Below are positions 26,703-35,636 of a stretch of DNA of 36,663 nt, in pieces (the first letter of the stretch is position 1; every line of letters begins with the position of its first letter). A program made the translations under genes and the position numbers. Where the stretch lies: NCBI GenBank assembly GCA_013377115.1, contig JACAAW010000016.1, positions 1-36,663 on the forward strand. Direction: 5' to 3'. Source of the stretch: Bacteroidota bacterium (GTDB lineage: Bacteria; Bacteroidota; Bacteroidia; Bacteroidales; CG2-30-32-10). The notes under the pieces were generated by a model, which was not told where the DNA came from, searched no databases, and worked only from the letters and a program-made list of their open reading frames with translations.

Positions 26703-26720
26703 AAAAGTTTTTAAACTTTT
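26703..26720. promoter_or_regulatory. 18-bp AT palindrome in the divergent gap
   Basis: AAAAGTTT (26703-26710) and AAACTTTT (26713-26720) are perfect inverted copies separated by TT. It lies midway between the divergent PLD-type and yicC genes, just upstream of the yicC promoter, and could be an operator or a chance AT palindrome. Confidence 0.35.
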
Positions 26721-26749
26721 ATTGACATAAAAACTTAACGAAGGATTAT

Positions 26750-26757
26750 TACCTTTG
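26750..26757 (+). promoter_or_regulatory. -7 promoter element for yicC
   Basis: TACCTTTG matches TAnnTTTG, 13 bases before the ATG. A TTG at 26722-26724 lies 25 bases upstream, a little more than the usual spacing. Confidence 0.55.
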
Positions 26758-26770
26758 TAAAAAAAACACC

Positions 26771-27643
26771 ATGGTTAAATCAATGACAGGCTTTGGAAAA
26801 GCCAATTGTGAGTTTCAAAACAAAAAAATAACTGTCGAAGTAAAATCATTGAATAGCAAACAGTTCGACTGGAATGGAAAGCTCCCAAACGTTTATAAAG
26901 AAAAGGAACTTGAAATTCGTGCAATTGCCAATAGACTTTTGGAAAGAGGAAAAGTGGAGCTTTATATTAGTATTGAAAATACTACAATTGCAAAAACTTA
27001 TGTCATCAATAAGGATTTGATAAAATCGTATTTTGCCGAGGTTAAAGAATTATCATATGAATTGGGTGTTACTAAAACAGACGAATTGTTAAGTGTTATC
27101 CTAAAATTTCCCGAAGCATTGATTTCGGAAAAAGATGATTTAGTTGAAGATGAATGGGAAACAATCATAAAAACTATTGAAGATGCCATTTTGAGTGTTG
27201 ATTTTTTCCGAAAAAATGAAGGCGCTATTTTGGCAGAAGATTTCAAGCAAAGAATTTCTTTAATCCTTGGACATCTGGCAACTATTGAAACTTTTGAAAA
27301 GGAACGTTTAGAAATAATTAAAGAAAGAATTTTATCCGGTTTGTCAAAGATTTTGGATGAAAACAAAATTGATAAAAATCGAATGGAGCAAGAATTAATT
27401 TATTATATCGAGAAAATTGATTTTACCGAAGAAAAGGTTCGCCTTCGTAAACATTGCGATTATTTTATTGATACCATGAACGAACCATCCAGTGGTAAAA
27501 AATTGGGCTTTGTTTGTCAGGAAATTGGTAGAGAAATTAATACTTTGGGTTCGAAAGCCAATGATGCCGATATTCAACAAATAGTTGTGCAGATGAAGGA
27601 TGAATTAGAGAAAATAAAAGAACAATTAATGAATATTCTTTAA
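26771..27643 (+). CDS. yicC: YicC/YloC family endoribonuclease
   Basis: The 290-residue protein starts MVKSMTGFGKA, continues VEVKSLNSKQFDWNGKLPN, and ends with the family block GKKLGFVCQEIGREINTLGSKAND followed by VVQMKDELEKIKEQ. This matches the YicC family, described as an RNase that influences small-RNA stability. Length is typical. In many bacteria guanylate kinase (gmk) follows yicC; here a 347-bp AT-rich gap and recQ follow instead. Confidence 0.93.
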   Translation: MVKSMTGFGKANCEFQNKKITVEVKSLNSKQFDWNGKLPNVYKEKELEIRAIANRLLERGKVELYISIENTTIAKTYVINKDLIKSYFAEVKELSYELGVTKTDELLSVILKFPEALISEKDDLVEDEWETIIKTIEDAILSVDFFRKNEGAILAEDFKQRISLILGHLATIETFEKERLEIIKERILSGLSKILDENKIDKNRMEQELIYYIEKIDFTEEKVRLRKHCDYFIDTMNEPSSGKKLGFVCQEIGREINTLGSKANDADIQQIVVQMKDELEKIKEQLMNIL

Positions 27644-27990
27644 TAATTGAAATAATTAAAGATAATTGATTAAAAAAACGATAATTACCCAAAGTTTTTT
27701 TAGTTTTGACAAAATTCATAAATAAAGATTTTATTTATGAAGAAATTTATTTAATTTTATGTACGATAATTACCGACTGAAACTTATAAAAAATTGCTTT
27801 CAGCGAATTTTTTATAAATGAAAAATATTTAATTAAAATTTTTGCAAAAAAAAGTTGCGTAATAATAAATTTTGTAATTAACTTTGATTTAAAATTGAGG
27901 TATCTCAATAAGAAAAAATTCGAAAAATATTAACATTCAATACAATAGATAATATTGAATAAAAAACAAATGTTTAAACACAAATAAAGA
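27644..27990. other. AT-rich gap with hairpins and a direct repeat between yicC and recQ
   Basis: No gene is seen in these 347 bases. They hold a 12-bp direct repeat (ACGATAATTACC at 27678-27689 and 27763-27774) that flanks a perfect 10-bp hairpin (27717-27726/27730-27739, 3-base loop). A second hairpin pairs 27784-27797 with 27803-27817 and has a T-run in its 3' arm, so it may end yicC transcripts. The recQ promoter is at 27855-27886, and its leader carries a small hairpin, 27894-27899/27904-27909. Confidence 0.6.
27855..27886 (+). promoter_or_regulatory. Promoter of recQ (-33 TTG, -7 TAACTTTG)
   Basis: TTG at 27855-27857 and TAACTTTG at 27879-27886 are separated by 21 bases, matching the Bacteroidota sigma-A type promoter. 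It is the best-formed promoter in the window. The leader before the recQ ATG would be about 100 bases. Confidence 0.65.
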
Positions 27991-30189
27991 ATGGCGTCTA
28001 AGGTTGACAACACACTCAACGATTTATTAAAAAAGATTTTTGGTTTCGATAGTTTTAAAGGCGATCAGGAAGCGATTATTCAAAGCGTTCTTGACGGAAA
28101 AGATACTTTTGTTATTATGCCCACAGGTGGTGGTAAATCAATGTGCTACCAATTGCCTGCAATAATTAGTAAAGGAACTGCAATTATTATTTCTCCTCTT
28201 ATTGCATTGATGAAAAATCAAGTTGATGCAATTAGAAATTTTGGAGCAGAGGATGGAATAGCACATTTTTTAAATTCTTCTCTTTCAAAAGTTGAAATTA
28301 CTCAAGTAAAGCAGGATTTAACTTCAGGAAAAACAAAATTACTTTATGTGGCCCCTGAATCTCTTACAAAAGATGAAAATGTAGAGTTTTTTAAAGATAT
28401 TGATATTTCATTTTTTGCAATCGACGAAGCTCATTGTATTTCTGAATGGGGTCACGATTTCCGACCAGAATATCGCAGACTCAGACCTATAATAGAAGCC
28501 ATTGGAAAAAAAGTTCCAATAATTGCTTTAACAGCCACCGCAACACCTAAAGTACAGCAGGATATTCAGAAAAACCTGAATATGCAAAATGCTGCTATTT
28601 TTAAATCATCATTTAATCGCCCAAATCTTTATTACGAAGTACGACCAAAAACCGAGGACGTTAATAAGGAAATTATCAAATACATTAAAGGACAGCATGG
28701 TAAGTCCGGAATTATATATTGCTTAAGTCGTAAAAAAGTTGAGGAAATTGCAGAAACTCTTGTAGTTAATGGAATTAAAGCAGTCCCTTATCACGCAGGT
28801 TTGGATTCAGCAGTTAGAATAAAACATCAAGATATGTTTTTGATGGAGGAAATCGACGTAATTGTTGCAACCATTGCTTTTGGAATGGGAATCGACAAGC
28901 CAGATGTTCGCTTTGTAATTCATAATGATGTTCCTAAAAGTCTCGAAGGTTATTATCAGGAAACTGGTCGTGCTGGTCGCGATGACGGCGAAGGTAACTG
29001 TATCGCTTTTTATCATTACGATGATATTCAAAAGCTTGAGAAATTTATGAAAGGCAAACCTGTTGCTGAACAAGAAATTGGAAAACAATTATTGCTCGAA
29101 ACAGTTGCTTATGCTGAATCTTCTGTTTGCAGAAGAAAACAGCTATTACATTATTTCGGTGAAATTTACGAAACTGAAAATTGTGAAACTTGTGATAATT
29201 GCCTTCATCCAAAAACAAAATTTGAAGGAAAAGATTATATTACAACTTTATTGGATACGATTATTGTTGTGAAACAGCAGTTCAAAGCCAAACACATCAT
29301 CAATATTTTAATGGGTAAGAATTCTGCAACCTTAAAATCCTTTAAGCATAATAAACTTGAAGTCTTTGGTAAAGGTGGAGAACATGATGAGAAATTCTGG
29401 AATGCTGTTGTAAGACAAACTTTAATTGAAAGATTGTTAGTAAAGGATATCGAAAACTATGGTATTTTGAAATTGAGCCCAGAAGGTCTTAAGTTTTTAG
29501 ATGAACCATATTCAATCATGCTTACTTATGATCATGACTATGAAAGTAGCAATGAAGACGAATTCTTTTCTGGCGGAGGACAAAAAACAAGCGCAACAGA
29601 TAAAATTCTATTTGCTTTATTGAAGGATTTGAGGAAAGAATTGTCTAAGAAGATGAATTTGCCACCATTTGTGGTTTTTCAGGATGCATCTTTAGAGGAT
29701 ATGGCCATTCAATATCCTTTGACCTTAGAGGAATTAAAACAAATTACCGGTGTTGGAAGTGGGAAAGCGATGCGTTTCGGCAAGGAATTCATCAGTTTAA
29801 TTACAAAATACGTTGAGGAAAACGAGATAGAACGACCAATGGATATGGTTGTAAAATCTGTTGTAAATAAATCAGGAATAAAAGTTTATATCATTCAAAG
29901 CATTGATAGGAAAATTTCTCTTGAAGATATTGCAATTGCTAAAGGAATTGATTTCGATGAACTTTTAACCGAGATTGAAAGCATCGTTGCTTCTGGAACC
30001 AAGATTGATATTCATTACTATATCAATGAAATTGTGGATGCCGATCATCAGGAAGAAATTTTTGAATATTTCAAAACTGCTGAGTCTGATTCTATAGATG
30101 AAGCTATTGTTGAACTTGGAGAAGATGAGTTTTCAAAAGAAGAGATCAGATTGGTTCGAATCAAATTTATGTCAGAATTAGGAAATTAA
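27991..30189 (+). CDS. recQ: ATP-dependent DNA helicase RecQ
   Basis: 3'-5' superfamily 2 helicase in recombination and fork repair. The 732 residues carry Walker A MPTGGGKS (Lys49), the DEAH box at 145-148 (AIDEAHCISEWGHDFRPEY), ALTATATPKVQ, motif V/VI IAFGMGIDKPDVR and QETGRAGRD, then the zinc-binding Cys380, Cys398, Cys401, Cys404, the winged-helix RQC domain, and an HRDC domain around 540-610. About 120 further residues at the C-terminus (from roughly 610) look like an additional helical helix-turn-helix region (SLEDIAIAKGIDFDELLTEIE). The extended form is common in Bacteroidota. The protein is longer than the 610 residues of E. coli RecQ. Confidence 0.96.
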   Translation: MASKVDNTLNDLLKKIFGFDSFKGDQEAIIQSVLDGKDTFVIMPTGGGKSMCYQLPAIISKGTAIIISPLIALMKNQVDAIRNFGAEDGIAHFLNSSLSKVEITQVKQDLTSGKTKLLYVAPESLTKDENVEFFKDIDISFFAIDEAHCISEWGHDFRPEYRRLRPIIEAIGKKVPIIALTATATPKVQQDIQKNLNMQNAAIFKSSFNRPNLYYEVRPKTEDVNKEIIKYIKGQHGKSGIIYCLSRKKVEEIAETLVVNGIKAVPYHAGLDSAVRIKHQDMFLMEEIDVIVATIAFGMGIDKPDVRFVIHNDVPKSLEGYYQETGRAGRDDGEGNCIAFYHYDDIQKLEKFMKGKPVAEQEIGKQLLLETVAYAESSVCRRKQLLHYFGEIYETENCETCDNCLHPKTKFEGKDYITTLLDTIIVVKQQFKAKHIINILMGKNSATLKSFKHNKLEVFGKGGEHDEKFWNAVVRQTLIERLLVKDIENYGILKLSPEGLKFLDEPYSIMLTYDHDYESSNEDEFFSGGGQKTSATDKILFALLKDLRKELSKKMNLPPFVVFQDASLEDMAIQYPLTLEELKQITGVGSGKAMRFGKEFISLITKYVEENEIERPMDMVVKSVVNKSGIKVYIIQSIDRKISLEDIAIAKGIDFDELLTEIESIVASGTKIDIHYYINEIVDADHQEEIFEYFKTAESDSIDEAIVELGEDEFSKEEIRLVRIKFMSELGN

Positions 30190-30209
30190 TTAAAATATAA
30201 AAAGTTTAT

Positions 30210-30884
30210 ATGTCAGAAGAATTATCAAACACCAACACTAATGAGGAGGAATTAATTTCAACACCATTAAATTCTGAGCCACCAAAAAAGGGAAATATCA
30301 ATTTAATTTTAAATGTAGTTCTTTTAATTGCAGTAGCAGTTTTGTTTTTCTTGCATTTCAAAGGTAAAAATGGTGGTGATGAAAATGTTGAGACTAAGAA
30401 GAATGTTCCAACCTCAATTGCTTATGTTAATTCAGATTCACTTTTAAACAATTACGAATATGTAAAAGTTCTAAAAACTGATTTAGAAGCAAAGCAGAAA
30501 TCCATGGAAGGTGAGTTTTCAACAAAACAGAAATCATTTGAATACGAGGTAACAGAATTTCAGAAAAAAGTAAATTCTAATACAATTTCTCAGGAATTGG
30601 CGCAGAAAACAGAGCAACAGTTAATGCAGAAACAACAAGCGCTTGGAGAATTGCAACAAAAAATGCAGCAAGAGCTTTCCTTACAGGAATTAGAAATGAA
30701 TACCAAGGTTTTAGATACCATTTCTTCTTTCATGAAGAAATATAATAAAAAGCATAATTATAATTATATTCTCGGATATGCAAAGGGAAGCGGGATTTTA
30801 TTTGCCAACGAAAGCTTCAATATTACAGGCGACGTTTTAAAACAAATAAATAAGGAATACAAAGAAAAACCTATTAAAAAGTAA
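30210..30884 (+). CDS. Membrane-anchored OmpH/Skp-like protein
   Basis: The 224-residue protein has a polar N-terminus, one transmembrane helix at about 30-50 (NLILNVVLLIAVAVLFFLHF), a linker, then the Skp-like pattern SIAYVNSDSLLNNYEYVK (about 70-87). A long coiled coil rich in Lys, Gln and Glu follows (about 88-165), and it ends YNYILGYAKGSGILFANESF. The Skp/OmpH family includes periplasmic chaperones for outer-membrane proteins. Here the hydrophobic segment is internal and not signal-peptide-like, so the domain is probably tethered to the inner membrane and faces the periplasm. It follows recQ by 20 bp and precedes the MORN lipoprotein gene. Confidence 0.82.
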   Translation: MSEELSNTNTNEEELISTPLNSEPPKKGNINLILNVVLLIAVAVLFFLHFKGKNGGDENVETKKNVPTSIAYVNSDSLLNNYEYVKVLKTDLEAKQKSMEGEFSTKQKSFEYEVTEFQKKVNSNTISQELAQKTEQQLMQKQQALGELQQKMQQELSLQELEMNTKVLDTISSFMKKYNKKHNYNYILGYAKGSGILFANESFNITGDVLKQINKEYKEKPIKK

Positions 30885-30891
30885 TTATTTG

Positions 30892-31347
30892 ATGAAGAGA
30901 ATTGGTGTAGTTTTTTTGATGATTCTGTTTATAGTTTCTTGTAAGCCAAAAAAAAATGAAGTGGTTATTGAAAAATATCCAAATGGTTCCCCAAAAGTAA
31001 CTAGAGAATATAAGGAAGAAAATGGCAGTAAAATAGCTATTAAGGAGACCAAATATTATCCAAACAAATTCAAACAAATTGAAGGCGACCTTAAAAACGA
31101 GAAACGAAATGGGAAATGGACTTATTGGTACGACAATGGGAACAAATGGAGCGAAGGTTATTTCAAAGAAGGAGTTTCTGATAGCATCAGTATTTCATAT
31201 TATAAAACCGGAACCAAACATTTAGAAGGAGTTTATAAAAACGGGAAAAAGGTTGGTATTTGGAAATTGTATGATACAGCAGGTAAACTGAACAAAATGA
31301 TTGATTGCGATAAGGAGAATAAAGAAACTGATATGCAAGTAAATTAA
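30892..31347 (+). CDS. YwqK/MORN-repeat lipoprotein
   Basis: From ATG at 30892 (an in-frame TTG lies just before it) the protein has 151 residues. A lipoprotein signal ends at Cys17 (MILFIVSC). The rest consists of MORN-type repeats: EKYPNGSPKVTREY, EGDLKNEKRNGKWTYWYDNG, WSEGYFKEG and LEGVYKNGKKVGIWKLYD. Proteins of this sort are often named YwqK-like antitoxins, but that label is not evidence of toxin-antitoxin activity here. It is probably attached to a membrane; function unknown. It ends one base before the epimerase gene, so the genes are likely co-translated. Confidence 0.78.
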   Translation: MKRIGVVFLMILFIVSCKPKKNEVVIEKYPNGSPKVTREYKEENGSKIAIKETKYYPNKFKQIEGDLKNEKRNGKWTYWYDNGNKWSEGYFKEGVSDSISISYYKTGTKHLEGVYKNGKKVGIWKLYDTAGKLNKMIDCDKENKETDMQVN

Positions 31348-31348
31348 A

Positions 31349-32275
31349 ATGAGGTATTTAGTAACTGGAGGTGCAGGCTTTATTGGATCAAATATTGTTA
31401 AAGAATTACTTAGCAGAGGTAAAGTTGTTCGCGTATTAGACAATTTTTCAACTGGAAAGAGAGAAAATCTGGACGAATTCAAATCCAATCCATCATTTGA
31501 GCTCATTGAAGGAGATTTAAGAAGTTACCATACGGTTCGTTATGCAACTGACGGCATTGATTTCGTGCTTCACCAAGGAGCCTTGCCATCGGTACCACGT
31601 TCAATTAATGATCCAATCACAACCAATGAAGTAAATATTTCTGGTACATTAAATATTTTGGAAGCCTCAAAAGATTGTAGGGTAAAGCGAGTCGTATTTG
31701 CCTCTTCATCTTCTGTTTATGGAAATTCAGAAACTTTGCCAAAAGTTGAAGGAATGGCAGTTGCACCGCTTTCACCTTATGCACTGACCAAATATGCCGC
31801 TGAGAGATATTGTCAGATTTACTTTCAACTTTATAGATTAGAAACAGTTTGTTTAAGGTATTTCAATGTTTTTGGGCCCAATCAGGATCCAACATCTCAA
31901 TATAGTGCAGTGATTCCAAAGTTTATTAAATTAATAAAAGAAGGAAAAGAGCCAATGATTTATGGAGATGGACTTCAAAGCAGGGATTTTACCTATGTTA
32001 CCAATAATGTAAATGCCAATATACTTGCCTGCGAAGCCGAAGGAGTGGCTGGAGAAGTATTTAATATTGCTTGTGGCGAAAAATATTCATTATTAGATTT
32101 GTTAGAGAAAATTAATGTATTGACCAATAATAATATCTCTCCAAATTTTAAAGAAGGACGAAAAGGAGAAGTAAAACACTCGATTGCTGACATTGAGAAA
32201 GCAAAAAGCATTTTAGGTTTTAAGCCAATTATTAATTTTGACGAAGGTTTGAAAAAAACAATTGAATGTTTTTAA
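31349..32275 (+). CDS. UDP-hexose 4-epimerase family (WbpP/TviC-like) NAD-dependent epimerase
   Basis: Extended SDR sugar-nucleotide enzyme. The 308 residues show GGAGFIG (7-13), VLDNFSTGKRENL, the LHQGALPSVPRSINDP stretch typical of the UDP-GlcNAc/UDP-GalNAc epimerase group (WbpP, TviC), the catalytic Tyr144-x3-Lys148 (SPYALTKYAAE), CLRYFNVFGPNQDP, and FTYVTNNVNAN. The likely product is a UDP-N-acetylhexosamine precursor for surface polysaccharide, which fits the Wza/Wzc genes that follow. It is 1 bp after the MORN lipoprotein gene, so it appears to be part of that transcript rather than newly started. Confidence 0.88.
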   Translation: MRYLVTGGAGFIGSNIVKELLSRGKVVRVLDNFSTGKRENLDEFKSNPSFELIEGDLRSYHTVRYATDGIDFVLHQGALPSVPRSINDPITTNEVNISGTLNILEASKDCRVKRVVFASSSSVYGNSETLPKVEGMAVAPLSPYALTKYAAERYCQIYFQLYRLETVCLRYFNVFGPNQDPTSQYSAVIPKFIKLIKEGKEPMIYGDGLQSRDFTYVTNNVNANILACEAEGVAGEVFNIACGEKYSLLDLLEKINVLTNNNISPNFKEGRKGEVKHSIADIEKAKSILGFKPIINFDEGLKKTIECF

Positions 32276-32290
32276 AATAATAATTGAATA

Positions 32291-32347
32291 GCCACGTCCT
32301 TTAGGGCGTGGGTTAATAGGAGGGATCTAGAATAGGGGCTTTAGCCC
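32291..32347. repeat. Pair of short hairpins before the Wza-like gene
   Basis: CCACGTCCT (32292-32300) pairs with AGGGCGTGG (32303-32311) with one G-T. GGGCT (32336-32340) pairs with AGCCC (32343-32347). CCACGCCCTTTAGGGCGTGG and GGGCTTTAGCCC units are common dispersed repeats in Bacteroidota. Here they may act as a partial terminator between the epimerase and export genes. Confidence 0.6.
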
Positions 32348-32447
32348 AAAGGTTACGAAAAAAAATCATTTTCGATTCCTTTTTTAAAGGAAACAAATAA
32401 TAAAAAATTTCGTACAATGATTAAATTGTTTTTAATTAAAATTGTAT

Positions 32448-33227
32448 ATGTTATTTAACCGAAATAAATTCCAATCAATTCTTTTTTATAGTTTCATCTT
32501 TTCTTTTTTGTTGTTTTCATGCACACCTTTGAAGAAAATAACTTATATGCAGGATAAGACTGCAAGTGGAGATACTTCGAAACCAAAGGAATCTTATAAT
32601 GAATACCGAATTAAAGCCAACGATGAATTGTTTATTCAGATACAAAGTATTGATGAGAAAGTAAATTCCTATTTTAATTATGATAAAACCAATCAATACG
32701 TGCAAACCTATTCTGGTGTTTATTTAATAGGTTATACTGTAAATGATTCTGGTTATGTTTATCTACCAACAATTGATAAAGTCTTGGTAAAAGGTTTAAC
32801 AGTGAACCAAGCAAAAGATACTATTCAATCTAAGGTCAACCAATTTATAAGTGGTGTTTCAGTAAATGTTAAACTTGGAAATTTTAAAATTACAGTTTTG
32901 GGGGAGGTGAATAGACCTGGAACTTATTATATTATCAATTCTCGTTTTACGATTTTTGAAGCGATTGGACTAGCCGGAGATTTGAATCTTTATGGGAATA
33001 GGCTGAATGTAAAAATCATTCATTCCAATGATAATAATAGAATTTCTGTAGTGGATTTAACGGATAAGAAACTCATCTATTCTTCCGAGTATTATTTACT
33101 TCCTAATGATATTATTTATGTGGAGGCAACAAAATCGAAGATATATGGTACCAATCCATTCCCTCTGGCAACAATAGTTGCAGCCATGTCAACATTAATT
33201 TTATTATTGAGTTACTTTAAGAAATAA
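32448..33227 (+). CDS. Polysaccharide export protein (Wza/BexD-like lipoprotein)
   Basis: From the ATG at 32448 it has 259 residues. A lipoprotein signal ends at Cys25 (FSFLLFSC). The Poly_export domain follows (YRIKANDELFIQIQSID, then GYVYLPTIDKVLVKGLTVNQAKD), then an SLBB-like domain (ITVLGEVNRPGTYYI, LLPNDIIYVEA). The C-terminus has a hydrophobic stretch (ATIVAAMSTLILLLSYF). The related proteins build the outer-membrane pore for capsule or exopolysaccharide. An in-frame TTG at 32442 is an alternative start, less likely. It is shorter than E. coli Wza (379). The Wzc-like gene begins 3 bp after it. Confidence 0.9.
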   Translation: MLFNRNKFQSILFYSFIFSFLLFSCTPLKKITYMQDKTASGDTSKPKESYNEYRIKANDELFIQIQSIDEKVNSYFNYDKTNQYVQTYSGVYLIGYTVNDSGYVYLPTIDKVLVKGLTVNQAKDTIQSKVNQFISGVSVNVKLGNFKITVLGEVNRPGTYYIINSRFTIFEAIGLAGDLNLYGNRLNVKIIHSNDNNRISVVDLTDKKLIYSSEYYLLPNDIIYVEATKSKIYGTNPFPLATIVAAMSTLILLLSYFKK

Positions 33228-33230
33228 CTT

Positions 33231-35636
33231 GTGCAAAAAGAAGAAATAAATAATATTGATTCCTTAGATGTAAAAGCATTAATAGGCAAAGTCTCCAGTT
33301 ATCTGAAAATTTTTATTGTTTCTGTAATTGTATTTATTGCCGGGGCTTTTGTTTATAACAAATATGCAGAACCAGTTTACCAAACTTCTGCTACTGTTTT
33401 AATTAAAGAAGAAAAAAATTCAAGTTTCCAGCAAGAAATTGAAGTTTTTCAAAAGATAGGATCTGCTTTAAACAATAAAAAGATTCAGAATGAAATTGGA
33501 ATTTTGAAATCGTATACTTTGACTTATAGAGCAGTAAAAGAATTGAACAATCCTGTTTTTTATTATTACGAAACGGAGAGGAGTAAGAACAATATTGAAA
33601 TGTTCAAGGACGCTCCTTATATTGTGAAAATTGATTCCTCTCACCAGCAATTAATCAATATTCCTTTTTATATTAAAGTTCTGTCCAGAGATAAATATTT
33701 GATTACCTCTGATGCCGATAAAAATGGTAGAGAATTGCATTTTGGGGAACCCTATATTACCAATGATTTTTCTTTTAAAATTCTACTGACCGAGAATTTT
33801 GATCCCATCATTTCTAGTAAAAAGAAGTACTTTTTTGTAATAAAAAGTATTGAGGAGATCGCAACTTTATACAACAGTGGCTTAAGTGTTGAAACAATAA
33901 ATAAAGATGCGTCTATTGTGCAAATTACCTTTAAATCTAATAATGGTCCAAAAGCTGTTGAATTTGTAAATAAACTAACTCAAACATATTTACAAGCCGA
34001 TTTAGAAGAGAAGAATTTAAAAGCCATAAATACCATTAGATTTATTGATTCTCAGTTAGGCGATTTAACCGATTCATTGTATTCTGTTCAGAATAATATG
34101 AAGAATTATAAATCTTCTAATAACATCATGAATATTGAAACTGGATCTAATCTGCTCATTTCTCGTTTTAATGCTATGGCTCAGGAAAAGGCTCAGGAAA
34201 TGGTAAAGGCCAAATATTATGAGTATTTATTTGATTATTTAAAAAAAGGACGTGATTTTAAAGAAATGACAGTGCCATCAGCTGTGGGGGTTCAAGATGT
34301 TACCATGAACACTTTGGTTGGTGATTTAATAAAATTGTATATTGAAAAAAGTCAATTAGAACAAACATCAACCAAGAAGAATCCCTATTTAAATGCCGTA
34401 GAATTAAAAATTACCAATACCAAAGATGCGCTAATTGAAAGTTTAAGCAATACCATTCAATTAAATAAAATTACTTTGGCGGATATGGGTAAAAACCTTG
34501 CAGAGGTTCAGGGTAATATCAATAAATTGCCTGGGATTGAAAAGGATTTGACCAATATTCAAAGAGAGTTTAAAGTAAATGATCAGATTTATACTTTTCT
34601 ATTACAAAGAAAAGCAGAGGCCTCTATTTCTAAAGCTTCAAATTTACCAACCAATAAAATTTTGGATCCAGCAAGAGAAGCAGGCATGATTTCTCCAAAA
34701 AAATCATTAAATTACTCTATTGCCTTTATCTTGAGCATTGCTTTTCCTCTTTTAATTTTATTCTTAATTGAGTTCTTTAATGATACCATTACCGATAAAA
34801 AGGATATTATGAAGATTACCAATATTCCGATATTGGGGATAGTGGCTCATAGCAATTATGGATTGGATTTAATAGTTGAAGAAAAACCGAAATCAATTGT
34901 TGCTGAGACCTTCCGTTCCATTCGAACGAATTTGCAGTTTTTTGCTTCTGAAAAATCTCATAAAATTATTACCATTACCTCAACATTGGGAGGTGAAGGC
35001 AAGACCTATTTTACAGTTAATCTGGCCACTACCTTTGCAATTTCGGGAAAGAAAACAGTGATTGTTTCTTGTGATTTACGTAAGCCAAAAACAGATAAAT
35101 ACTTTCCAGAAATTTCGAAAGAAATGGGCTTGACCACTTATCTTATTGGGAAAAGCACCAAGGAAGAGGTAATTCAGAAAACTGCGTATGATAATTTGTA
35201 TATTATTCCAGCTGGTCCCGTACCTCCAAATCCAGCGGAGTTAATTGAATCAGATAGAATGCAAAATTTACTTAAAGAACTTCGCGAAGAATTTGATTAT
35301 GTATTGGTGGATACACCTCCAGTTGGTTTTGTAACGGATGCCTTCTTTATTATGAATTTGTCAGATGCCAGTATTTACATGGCGCGCAGGGGTTATACCT
35401 ATAAAAAAGCATTGAACGCCATCAATGATGTCCAAAAAAGCACCACCATTAAAAACCTTTGCATCGTTATGAATGATGTGAAATTTGGCAAGAATCCTTA
35501 TGGTTATTCCTATCGTTCCTACGGCTATGGTTATGGTTACGGATATGGTTACGGCTACGGTTACTATACCGAAGAAGAGAAAAACAAGGGCTTTATTGAA
35601 AAATTAATGAGCAGAAAATACTCAAGGAAGGATTAA
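33231..35636 (+). CDS. Wzc-like chain-length regulator and BY-kinase
   Basis: Inner-membrane polysaccharide co-polymerase with a tyrosine kinase domain. The 801 residues have a first transmembrane helix (about 26-46), a periplasmic Wzz domain with long coiled coils, a second helix (about 493-513), and a cytoplasmic kinase. The kinase shows Walker A LGGEGKT with Lys591, Walker A' VSCDLRKPK (about 616), Walker B VLVDTPPV (about 697), and a tyrosine cluster of 12 Tyr at residues 757-779. It starts with GTG at 33231. The gene follows the Wza-like gene immediately, the usual export pair. It ends within a repeat-rich region whose first unit overlaps the last codons. Confidence 0.92.
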   Translation: MQKEEINNIDSLDVKALIGKVSSYLKIFIVSVIVFIAGAFVYNKYAEPVYQTSATVLIKEEKNSSFQQEIEVFQKIGSALNNKKIQNEIGILKSYTLTYRAVKELNNPVFYYYETERSKNNIEMFKDAPYIVKIDSSHQQLINIPFYIKVLSRDKYLITSDADKNGRELHFGEPYITNDFSFKILLTENFDPIISSKKKYFFVIKSIEEIATLYNSGLSVETINKDASIVQITFKSNNGPKAVEFVNKLTQTYLQADLEEKNLKAINTIRFIDSQLGDLTDSLYSVQNNMKNYKSSNNIMNIETGSNLLISRFNAMAQEKAQEMVKAKYYEYLFDYLKKGRDFKEMTVPSAVGVQDVTMNTLVGDLIKLYIEKSQLEQTSTKKNPYLNAVELKITNTKDALIESLSNTIQLNKITLADMGKNLAEVQGNINKLPGIEKDLTNIQREFKVNDQIYTFLLQRKAEASISKASNLPTNKILDPAREAGMISPKKSLNYSIAFILSIAFPLLILFLIEFFNDTITDKKDIMKITNIPILGIVAHSNYGLDLIVEEKPKSIVAETFRSIRTNLQFFASEKSHKIITITSTLGGEGKTYFTVNLATTFAISGKKTVIVSCDLRKPKTDKYFPEISKEMGLTTYLIGKSTKEEVIQKTAYDNLYIIPAGPVPPNPAELIESDRMQNLLKELREEFDYVLVDTPPVGFVTDAFFIMNLSDASIYMARRGYTYKKALNAINDVQKSTTIKNLCIVMNDVKFGKNPYGYSYRSYGYGYGYGYGYGYGYYTEEEKNKGFIEKLMSRKYSRKD
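35499..35567 (+). repeat. Tyr-Gly hexanucleotide tract in the Wzc-like gene
   Basis: Codons alternate TAT/TAC with GGT/GGC/GGA, giving a run of Tyr-Gly units and 12 tyrosines in total. The repeat is imperfect at the DNA level (synonymous changes), so it is probably held by selection on the protein. It corresponds to the autophosphorylated C-terminal tyrosine cluster of BY-kinases. Confidence 0.8.

Noticed and set aside
30892-31347. Toxin-antitoxin system suggested by the YwqK-type name
   Set aside because: No toxin-like partner is adjacent; the neighbours are an OmpH-like protein and a sugar epimerase, and MORN repeats alone do not show antitoxin activity.
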